A DNA stretch of 64,000 nt. It comes from Paenibacillus_Z sp042653205 (GTDB taxonomy: Bacteria > Bacillota > Bacilli > Paenibacillales > Paenibacillaceae). Location: contig NZ_JBHSHY010000002.1 of assembly GCF_042653205.1 (NCBI RefSeq), forward strand, positions 186,001 to 250,000, written 5' to 3'. The notes below the pieces were generated by a model, which saw nothing but the letters and a program-made list of their open reading frames with translations, was not told the origin of the DNA and made no database searches. Positions 58,007 through 64,000 of this stretch are shown here, one piece after another. Each line of letters starts with the position of its first letter. The first letter of the stretch is position 1. A program made the position numbers and the translations under genes.

Positions 58007-59347
58007 ATGTATCGTCGCTTAAGCGCGGTGCTATTCCCGGTCATGACGCTGTTCTTCATCGGCTCCCTGTACTGGGGATATCAGGAGCACCAAGAGAAAA
58101 ATTCCATCTTAATCAAGGCCGAGAGCCAATATCAGCGCGCCTTTCATGATTTGTCGTACCATGTCGATCAGCTGCACCGCCAGCTCGGGAACACGCTGGC
58201 CGTGAACAGCGCGTCGCAGAGCTTCCAGCGCAAAGGGCTGGTGAACGCCTGGAGGCTGACGAGCGAGGCGCAGAACGAGGTCAACCAGCTTCCGCTGACG
58301 CTGCTGCCGTTCAACAAGACGGAAGAATTCCTGTCCAAAATCGCGAACTTCTCGTATAAAACGTCGGTCCGGGATTTGGGCAAGCAGCCGTTGTCGCCCG
58401 ACGAGTTCAAGACGTTGAAGACACTGTACGCGGACTCGGCGGACATCTCCAAATCGCTGAACGGCGTGCAGGAGAAGGTCCTGGCGAAGAACCTGCGCTG
58501 GATGGACGTCGAAATCGCGCTCGCCTCGGAGAAATCGAACCGCGACAACACGATCATCGACGGCTTCAAGACGGTGGACAAGAAGGTCGGCGAATACCCG
58601 GAAATCAACTGGGGACCGTCGGTCGCGAGCATGTACCAGAAACGGACCGTCACGATGCTCGGCGGCAGCAAGAGCACCCTGGCGGAGATCCGGGAACGCG
58701 CCGCCAAATTCCTCGGTTTAAGCGCGGAGCAGGCGAAGCAAATCCGAGTCGTCGAGAACGGCAAGGGCACGGAGTACGCCTCCTTCTCGGCCACGTATAA
58801 GGCGAACAAAGCGGATAATCCGATCGAGATCGATTACACGCAGAAGGGCGCCAAGCTAATCTGGTTCTCGAACCCGCGCGACATCGGCAAGCCGACCGTC
58901 AGCATCGAGCAGGCGAAGCGCAAAGCCGGCGAGTTCCTGAAGAACCACGGCTACGAAGGCATGAGGCCGATTTCCTACGACGACGGCCGCAGCGCGGCGG
59001 TCTTCACCTTCGTCGATACCCAGGACGGGGTGCTCATCTACCCCGCCAAGCTGACCGTCAAGATCGCGCGCGACAACGGCGACGGCGTGGCGATTCAAGC
59101 CGGCGATTACGTGTACGAGCACCGCAAGCGGAAGCTGCCGAAGGCGAAGCTGACGAGCGCGCAGGCGAAGGCGGCGCTGAATCCCGACTTCAAGGTGAGC
59201 CGGCAGCAGATGGCGTTGATCGACAACGACGCGGACAAGGAAGTGCTCTGCTACGAGTTCGTCGGCAGAATCAACGGCTCGGTTTACAAAATTTACATTA
59301 ACGCCGACAGCGGCGTCGAGGAGTCCATCGAACAGCTGCCGGCCTGA
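58007..59347 (+). CDS. ypeB: Germination protein YpeB
   Basis: A 446-aa protein with an N-terminal membrane anchor or uncleaved signal (about residues 6-24), a helical N-terminal domain, and a C-terminal half with PepSY repeats (VSIEQAKRKAGEFLKNHGYEG region and the last 70 residues). YpeB is needed to place and stabilise the cortex-lytic enzyme SleB in spores. sleB is not upstream here. Start at ATG 58007, 6 nt after AAAGGAGCT; the frame begins earlier at 57983 within the repeat. Confidence 0.93.
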   Translation: MYRRLSAVLFPVMTLFFIGSLYWGYQEHQEKNSILIKAESQYQRAFHDLSYHVDQLHRQLGNTLAVNSASQSFQRKGLVNAWRLTSEAQNEVNQLPLTLLPFNKTEEFLSKIANFSYKTSVRDLGKQPLSPDEFKTLKTLYADSADISKSLNGVQEKVLAKNLRWMDVEIALASEKSNRDNTIIDGFKTVDKKVGEYPEINWGPSVASMYQKRTVTMLGGSKSTLAEIRERAAKFLGLSAEQAKQIRVVENGKGTEYASFSATYKANKADNPIEIDYTQKGAKLIWFSNPRDIGKPTVSIEQAKRKAGEFLKNHGYEGMRPISYDDGRSAAVFTFVDTQDGVLIYPAKLTVKIARDNGDGVAIQAGDYVYEHRKRKLPKAKLTSAQAKAALNPDFKVSRQQMALIDNDADKEVLCYEFVGRINGSVYKIYINADSGVEESIEQLPA

Positions 59348-59351
59348 TTGG

Positions 59352-59386
59352 AAGGGCGCGCGTCCCGGGACGCGCGCCCTTTTCGC
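59352..59386 (+). terminator. Intrinsic terminator of ypeB
   Basis: A 15-bp perfect palindrome (59352-59366 with 59367-59381), followed by TTTTCGC. Confidence 0.8.
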
Positions 59387-59453
59387 GTGCCCGCCTCCCT
59401 CCCCAAATTTCGACAGGCTGTGCTATAATCATGCGATGGGGGGAGGAAAGCCG

Positions 59454-60104
59454 ATGCTGCCAACGATCAATCAGTTCCTATACTTGCAAGTCGCGTCGTC
59501 TGACGAAGAAGAAGCCGCGCTGGAGTACAAGTCCAGAATCGCGGACAGCTCTGCGGACGAGCTGCTCATCGACGTTCCGATATTGGAAGGGACGGGGCGG
59601 TACAAGCGGCTGTATCTCGGGGACGAAATTTCCGCGTATTACATGACGCAGGAGGGCGTAAAGCACTATTTCAATTCGCACGTGCTGGGCTTCAGGGAAG
59701 ACGCCGTCAGGCTGGTCCGGATCCGCAAGCCGGAGCCCGATTCGGTCACCAAAGTTCAGCGCAGGCATTTCCTGCGGGTAGCGGCCGAGCTCGAGATCGC
59801 GATCACGCTATCGGGCAGCGTGCGATTCATCGGTGTGACCGACGACGTGGGCGGCGGGGGCGTTTCGTTCATGGCGGATGCCAAATGGCCGATCAAGCCG
59901 GGAACGGAGCTCGACTGCTGGCTGCTCGTGCCGTACCGGAACGGATCGGTCGACCATGCCCAGTTCAAAGCGGAGGTCATTCGGGTGAAGCTCGAGAACG
60001 GCAAACGCCAAATCATGGCAAAGTTTGCGAAGATCGCGGACAGCGAGCGGCAGCGCATCATCCGCTTTTGCTTCGAACGGCAGCTCGATTTCCGGAAACA
60101 ATAA
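59454..60104 (+). CDS. ypfA: PilZ domain protein (YpfA, flagellar brake type)
   Basis: A 216-aa protein with an N-terminal YcgR-like domain (residues 1-95) and a C-terminal PilZ domain. The PilZ Arg motif is present in QRRHFLRV. The second motif, usually D/N-x-S-x-x-G, reads DDVGGGG, with Gly where Ser normally stands. In B. subtilis YpfA (DgrA) binds cyclic di-GMP and slows flagellar rotation. The ATG at 59454 has GGGGGGAGG 7 nt upstream. Confidence 0.87.
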   Translation: MLPTINQFLYLQVASSDEEEAALEYKSRIADSSADELLIDVPILEGTGRYKRLYLGDEISAYYMTQEGVKHYFNSHVLGFREDAVRLVRIRKPEPDSVTKVQRRHFLRVAAELEIAITLSGSVRFIGVTDDVGGGGVSFMADAKWPIKPGTELDCWLLVPYRNGSVDHAQFKAEVIRVKLENGKRQIMAKFAKIADSERQRIIRFCFERQLDFRKQ

Positions 60105-60230
60105 TTCCGGCATCCGGAATGAATAAGGATTCCTTTCGTGGAAAAACTAGCCTTATCCGAGGCTCGTCCATGCGGCAGGATCAGGCTGCGGCACGCCTGG
60201 CGAACAGCGCTCGGACAAGGAGGCGACGAC

Positions 60231-60407
60231 ATGCCGCGTAAATCCCAGAAGGACTATTTGGCCCTTGCCGACCGGGTGACCCGGGCGCTTAAGATTGCCG
60301 TGATCGCGCTTCTCGCCGCGCTCGCGATCAGTCAGCTGGCGCTCCAAATTCCGCAGGTGCGAATGTGGGTCACGGGCGTGGACCGGCTCGAAGGCACGCC
60401 TTTTTAA
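60231..60407 (+). CDS. Small membrane protein (YpfB / DUF5359 type)
   Basis: A 58-aa protein with a charged N-terminus and one helix (about residues 20-42, KIAVIALLAALAISQLALQ), then a short tail. It occupies the place of ypfB between ypfA and cmk in B. subtilis, and its size fits. AAGGAGG lies about 7 nt before the ATG. Function unknown. Confidence 0.65.
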   Translation: MPRKSQKDYLALADRVTRALKIAVIALLAALAISQLALQIPQVRMWVTGVDRLEGTPF

Positions 60408-60444
60408 CAGGTTTGCGTTCTTTGCACTTCCTCGGCGGCTGTGG

Positions 60445-60481
60445 TATAATTTTTAGTATCGCAGGCAATGCCTGCTTTTTT
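60445..60481 (+). terminator. Terminator hairpin directly after a -10-like element, upstream of cmk
   Basis: TATAAT (60445-60450) is followed within 11 nt by GCAGGC (60461-60466), loop AAT, GCCTGC (60470-60475) and six T. The hairpin may end the ypfB transcript, or act as a very early attenuator for cmk if the -10 is used. No good -35 is visible. Confidence 0.6.
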
Positions 60482-60540
60482 AATGACGATTACAGCATGG
60501 TGGCAGCCGCTGCCCGACTTTCAAGGAGGTCAAACACCGC

Positions 60541-61242
60541 TTGGGCAAGAATGGGGGAACCATCAGCGGCCGCATTAACGTGGCGATCGACGGACCGGCA
60601 GGCGCCGGGAAGAGCACCGTCGCCCGCAAAGTCGCTGAACAACTGGGTTACATTTACATTGATACAGGCGCGATGTACCGGGCTGTCGCTTACGCGGCGA
60701 TCGGTGCAGGCATCACCCCTGACGATTCGGACAAGCTGGGACGGCTCGTTCAGACGTTGAACATCGTGCTTGCGCCCGGCGGTGAAGGACAGACGGTATG
60801 GCTGAACGGCGAGAACGTCACCGCTGCAATCCGAACGCGCGAAGTGACGCTGATCGTTTCTCAGATCGCCTCCCACGAGGCCGTGCGGCTGAAACTGGTG
60901 CAGCTGCAGCGGGAGCTGGCGGACTCGAAGGGCATCGTCATGGACGGCCGAGATATCGGCACGCACGTGCTGCCGGACGCCGAAGTGAAGATTTTTCTCG
61001 TCGCCAGCGTGCAGGTGCGGGCGCTCAGACGCTATCAGGAGCTGAGCGGCAATGAAGCCGTGCCGCTGCAGCAGCTGGAGCGGGAGATCGCGGAGCGGGA
61101 CCTTAGCGACGAGCGCAGGGAAATCTCGCCGCTGATTCGCGCGGAGGACGCGGTCGTGATCGACAGCACGGATCTGACGATCGATCAAGTCGTCGCACGA
61201 ATTCTGGACTTATGCCGAACCAAAACGGTGGAGGCGAAGTAA
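60541..61242 (+). CDS. cmk: Cytidylate kinase
   Basis: A 233-aa enzyme phosphorylating CMP and dCMP. Walker A is AIDGPAGAGKSTVARK, followed by YIYIDTGAMYRAV; MDGRDIGTHVLPDAE and RRYQELS are typical. The only in-frame start near the Shine-Dalgarno (AAGGAGG at about 60523) is TTG at 60541, giving an N-terminal extension of about ten residues over B. subtilis Cmk. plsC begins 3 nt after its stop. Confidence 0.94.
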   Translation: MGKNGGTISGRINVAIDGPAGAGKSTVARKVAEQLGYIYIDTGAMYRAVAYAAIGAGITPDDSDKLGRLVQTLNIVLAPGGEGQTVWLNGENVTAAIRTREVTLIVSQIASHEAVRLKLVQLQRELADSKGIVMDGRDIGTHVLPDAEVKIFLVASVQVRALRRYQELSGNEAVPLQQLEREIAERDLSDERREISPLIRAEDAVVIDSTDLTIDQVVARILDLCRTKTVEAK

Positions 61243-61245
61243 ACT

Positions 61246-61821
61246 ATGCTATATAGCATTTGCCGCAGCCTGCTGCGGATCATTTACGCCGTCTTGTTCC
61301 GTTTTGAAGCGACCGGCTTGGAGAACATCCCGCCGACCGGTCCCGTCGTCCTCTGTTCGAACCATATCAGCCTGCTCGATCCGCCGACCGTCGGCACGCC
61401 GGTGAACCGCAAGGTGCACTATATGGCGAAGGCGGAGCTGTTCGCCGTCCCGCTGTTCGGCCCGTTCATCCGGTCGCTCGGCGCCTTCCCGGTCAAGCGG
61501 GGAGGGGTCAGCAAGGAAGCGATCCGCACCGCGATCGGCCTGCTGAAGGAAGGCAAAGTGATGGGAATCTTCCCGGAAGGTTCCAGATCGGCGGGAGACG
61601 GCGCGGGCAAGAAGGGCGCGGCCATGATCGCGCTGCGAAGCGGCGCAACGGTCATTCCGGTCGCCATCATCGGCAAGTACAGGATTTTCCGCAAGATGAG
61701 CATCAAGTATGGCAAGCCCATCGATTTGTCGGCCTTCATACAAGATTCTTCATCCGATGCGCTGGAGCAAGTGACCGATGTCATCATGCGCGAGATCCGC
61801 AACATGGTCAAAGCAGGGTAA
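61246..61821 (+). CDS. plsC: 1-acyl-sn-glycerol-3-phosphate acyltransferase
   Basis: A 191-aa membrane-associated acyltransferase making phosphatidic acid. The catalytic HxxxxD motif is in SNHISLLDP, and the glycerol-phosphate site is FPEGSRS. It starts with a hydrophobic segment. It follows cmk by 3 nt and is coupled to it; GGAGGCGAAG lies before the ATG. Confidence 0.92.
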   Translation: MLYSICRSLLRIIYAVLFRFEATGLENIPPTGPVVLCSNHISLLDPPTVGTPVNRKVHYMAKAELFAVPLFGPFIRSLGAFPVKRGGVSKEAIRTAIGLLKEGKVMGIFPEGSRSAGDGAGKKGAAMIALRSGATVIPVAIIGKYRIFRKMSIKYGKPIDLSAFIQDSSSDALEQVTDVIMREIRNMVKAG

Positions 61822-61928
61822 TCATTTCACGTTATTCATGTTTTAAACGGTGGGCCGGTTGAACGCGTTTCAAACAACGGCTTCACGTTTAAATAAAGTT
61901 GGGGTATGAATTGAGGAGGTTATTTCAA

Positions 61929-63197
61929 ATGTCAGAAGAAACAAAAGTTCAAGAATCCGCGTCCGCGGAAGCAATCAGCCAAGATGCTTTGGATAATTTC
62001 GTGTCCTTGAAAAAAGGGGACATCGTGAATGGTACGATCGTCAAAATCGAAGATAACCAAGTGACCGTTAGCCTTGGATATAAATATGACGGCGTTATTC
62101 CACTTCGTGAACTTTCCTCGGTTCAAATCGACAGCGCGGCGGACGCCGTGCAGGTCGGCCAAGAAGTACAGCTGAAAGTCGTCAGCATCGACGACGAGAA
62201 AGAGCGCCTCGTGCTTTCCAAGAAAGCGATCGACAGCGAGAAGGCTTGGGATGTGCTGCAGGCGCAGTTCGAAGCCGGCGAAGTGCTCGAAGTCACGGTT
62301 GCGGACGTCGTGAAGGGCGGCCTGGTCGTCGACGTGGGCGTACGCGGCTTTATTCCGGCTTCCATGGTTGAGCGCCACTTCGTTGAAGATTTCAGCGACT
62401 ACAAGGGCCGCAAGATCCGCGTGAAAATCAAAGAAATCGACCGCGAAAACAACAAAGTCATCCTGTCCGCGAAAGAAGTGCTGGACCAGGAGTTCGAACA
62501 AAACAAGCAAACCATCATCGGCGGCCTGCAAATCGGCCAAGAAATCGACGGTACGGTTCAACGCCTGACGCCGTTCGGCGCGTTCGTCGACATCGGCGGC
62601 ATCGACGGCCTGGTCCACGTATCCGAGCTGTCTTGGCAGCATGTAGCGCATCCGAAGGATGTTGTTTCCGAAGGCCAATCCGTTCGCGTCAAGGTACTTA
62701 AAGTCGATCCAGCCGCGGGCAAGATCAGCCTCAGCATCAAAGCGGCGCAACCGGGTCCTTGGGAAACGGCGACGGGCAGCTTCAACATCGGCGACATCGT
62801 AACGGGTACCGTCCGCCGCATCGTAAGCTTCGGCGCGTTCGTCGAGATCGCTCCGGGCGTCGAAGGCCTCGTGCATATCTCGCAGCTGGCACACCGCCAC
62901 GTGGTTACGCCGAACGAAGTGGTGAAAGAAGGCCAGGAAGTCAAAGCGAAAATTCTCGACTTCAATCCAGGCGAGAAGCGCGTCAGCCTGAGCATCAAAG
63001 AAACGGAAGAAGCTCCAGAGCAGCCTGCCCGTTCCGAAAGAGAACACGGCGAGCGCGGAGACCGCCGCGACCGCGGAGACCGCCGCGACCGCGGTCCGAA
63101 AGTGGAGCTGAACAACCCGAACGTCAGCCTCAGCAACGAAAGCATGAGCTTCACGCTGGCCGAGCGTTTCGGTGACAAGCTAAGCAAATTGAAATAA
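61929..63197 (+). CDS. ypfD: S1 RNA-binding domain protein (YpfD, RpsA homologue)
   Basis: A 422-aa protein with four S1 domains, beginning near residues 30, 115, 200 and 287 (examples: GDIVNGTIVKIEDNQVTV, GTVQRLTPFGAFVDIGG, GTVRRIVSFGAFVEIAPG). The tail is charged, with a twice-repeated GDRRDR, and ends in LAERFGDKLSKLK. It is homologous to ribosomal protein S1 but is nonessential in Bacillus. Codon choice is less GC-rich than in neighbours at the start, as in highly expressed genes. AGGAGG lies 8 nt before the ATG. Confidence 0.93.
   Translation: MSEETKVQESASAEAISQDALDNFVSLKKGDIVNGTIVKIEDNQVTVSLGYKYDGVIPLRELSSVQIDSAADAVQVGQEVQLKVVSIDDEKERLVLSKKAIDSEKAWDVLQAQFEAGEVLEVTVADVVKGGLVVDVGVRGFIPASMVERHFVEDFSDYKGRKIRVKIKEIDRENNKVILSAKEVLDQEFEQNKQTIIGGLQIGQEIDGTVQRLTPFGAFVDIGGIDGLVHVSELSWQHVAHPKDVVSEGQSVRVKVLKVDPAAGKISLSIKAAQPGPWETATGSFNIGDIVTGTVRRIVSFGAFVEIAPGVEGLVHISQLAHRHVVTPNEVVKEGQEVKAKILDFNPGEKRVSLSIKETEEAPEQPARSEREHGERGDRRDRGDRRDRGPKVELNNPNVSLSNESMSFTLAERFGDKLSKLK
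63057..63092 (+). repeat. Tandem 18-bp repeat inside ypfD
   Basis: GGAGACCGCCGCGACCGC occurs twice in tandem (63057-63074, 63075-63092) in frame, encoding two GDRRDR units of the C-terminal tail. Confidence 0.95.
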
Positions 63198-63223
63198 TCG
63201 ATTCCATCCGGGATCGGCATCAC

Positions 63224-63269
63224 AAACCGCTCGTTTCGCAGCTATTGCTGCGGAACGTGCGGTTTTTTT
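63224..63269 (+). terminator. Intrinsic terminator of ypfD
   Basis: AAACCGC (63224-63230) pairs with GCGGTTT (63259-63265), with an inner stem GTTTCGCAGC/GCTGCGGAAC, then a T-tract. Confidence 0.9.
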
Positions 63270-63356
63270 ATGTCCAGGTCAGCCGGTCCGGCGGACTCCC
63301 CTGGGGTTAGAGCCCGGGCCGAAAGCGCATAATAAGGGCATACGGAGGGATCAGGC

Positions 63357-63986
63357 ATGAACGACGGCTTCATAGCGATATGGCTCTTATCGATGGCGGC
63401 GATACTCTATTTCACGGGCTGGGAGCGGCAGGTCGCGGATGGGCTGCCGCTCCGCGTGCTCGGCCCGTTCCTCGGCGCGGCAGGTGTGCTGCACGCGATG
63501 TCCGTCACGGTCCGCGACCAAGCCGAGATGACCGGAAGCGCCGCGCTCGCGATCGGCACGGCGCTCGTGCTCCTCGTGAGCATGCGGAAGCCCGGCGCGA
63601 TCCTCTTCACGCTCTTCTCCGCGCTGCTTACTGGCTTCATGTGGATGTGGATGGGCTACATCTACAGCATGGATCCCGTGTTCGTGGCCGTGCATCCGGC
63701 TTGGGACGGCCCGCTGCTGGCCGGACTGTTCGCGGGCTTGCTCGCGGATCGCTTCCGGAGCCACTTCGTCATCTCCGTGCTCGCCGCCGTCATCGCGCTC
63801 GGCAGAGCCTATCTGGGGCCGGCGGCGCATGACGGCCTGCTGTTCATCGGGTCCTCAGCTTGGTGGGACGGCTTGATTATCGCCTTGACGGCCGCAAGAC
63901 TGACGTCCGCCGTCAAGACGTTCATAAAAGACAAGACGCTTGGCGTATTCGACGGCCGATCCGGCGAACAAGGAGGCAGCTCGTAA
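63357..63986 (+). CDS. Membrane protein of YphA type
   Basis: A 209-aa integral membrane protein with about six hydrophobic segments and a polar C-terminus. In B. subtilis yphA encodes a membrane protein of similar size downstream of ypfD and upstream of der. Function is unknown. The assignment rests on position, length and topology. GGAGGGATCAGGC precedes the ATG. Confidence 0.75.
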   Translation: MNDGFIAIWLLSMAAILYFTGWERQVADGLPLRVLGPFLGAAGVLHAMSVTVRDQAEMTGSAALAIGTALVLLVSMRKPGAILFTLFSALLTGFMWMWMGYIYSMDPVFVAVHPAWDGPLLAGLFAGLLADRFRSHFVISVLAAVIALGRAYLGPAAHDGLLFIGSSAWWDGLIIALTAARLTSAVKTFIKDKTLGVFDGRSGEQGGSS

Positions 63987-63988
63987 AC

Positions 63989-64000
63989 ATGTGGGAACAT
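63989..64000 (+). CDS. Possible start of the next gene, cut by the window end
   Basis: An ATG at 63989 begins an open frame of four codons (MWEH) to the window edge. AAGGAGG lies about 12 nt upstream, inside the end of the yphA-like gene. Too little is present to name it. Confidence 0.4.

Noticed and set aside
1..64000. CRISPR arrays, tRNA or rRNA genes, insertion sequences, prophage or integrative elements
   Set aside because: No regularly spaced repeats, no tRNA cloverleaf or rRNA sequence, no transposase, integrase (apart from XerD) or phage gene, and no shift in composition or breaks in synteny large enough to suggest an island.

Overview
The window is a stretch of core chromosome from an endospore-forming, GC-rich member of the Firmicutes. 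It is most like Paenibacillaceae (Paenibacillus or Cohnella type). Gene order follows the Bacillus subtilis spo0A to yphA arc closely: spo0A, bkd genes, M20 peptidase (yqjE type), mciZ, nudF, spoIIM, fur, yqzK, xerD, deoB, pupG, pdp, dacF-spoIIAA-spoIIAB-sigF, spoVA genes, lysA, ppiB, rib operon, scpAB, gerW, dacB-spmA-spmB, rluB, resABCDE, serA, ypb genes, mecB, gudB, prsW, ypeB, ypfA, ypfB, cmk, plsC, ypfD, yphA. The genus is inferred from this synteny, the base composition and the protein sequences. No rRNA, tRNA, insertion sequence, prophage or CRISPR array was seen.

Layout. 1-4000: spo0A with three 0A boxes, an MFS exporter, and an ECF sigma factor paired with a ClpP paralogue. 4000-10300: branched-chain 2-oxoacid dehydrogenase (lpdV-bkdAA-bkdAB-bkdB) followed by the lipoyl ligase gene lipB. 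10200-14700: peptidase, two very small genes (a Prli42-like gene and mciZ), nudF, endonuclease Q and spoIIM. 14700-23200: fur, a subtilisin-like protease, ald, xerD, and nucleoside salvage (deoB, pupG, pdp) with a Spo0E-like phosphatase inserted. 23200-31500: dacF, the spoIIA operon, a shortened spoVA cluster, lysA and ppiB. 31600-35700: riboflavin operon under an FMN riboswitch. 35700-42000: scpAB, gerW, spore cortex genes and rluB. 42100-47800: cytochrome c maturation and the ResDE two-component system. 48000-57700: serA, rhodanese, ypb genes, mecB, gudB and prsW. 57700-64000: ypeB, PilZ protein, cmk, plsC, S1-domain protein and yphA.

How it works together. Much of the window is sporulation and germination machinery, and the non-coding DNA carries readable promoters for the cascade: SigH-like sites before spo0A and spoIIAA, SigE-like sites before spoIIM, dacB and mciZ, a SigF-like site before gerW, and SigG-like sites before dacF, spoVAA and ypeB. 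The rest is housekeeping: lipoylated dehydrogenase, riboflavin supply, heme-protein maturation, chromosome condensation and amino-acid metabolism.

No wholly new system is evident. The points most worth a second look are: the ypeB leader, where a perfect 13-bp inverted repeat spans the SigG promoter and covers the ribosome binding site; the spoVAA-spoVAB-spoVAF cluster that lacks spoVAC/AD/AE and encodes a SpoVAF with a long charged N-terminal extension; ypeB without sleB; a XerD with arginine in place of the catalytic lysine; the sigma factor/ClpP pair; and three genes too small for routine calling (Prli42-like, mciZ, and a 52-residue four-cysteine protein).
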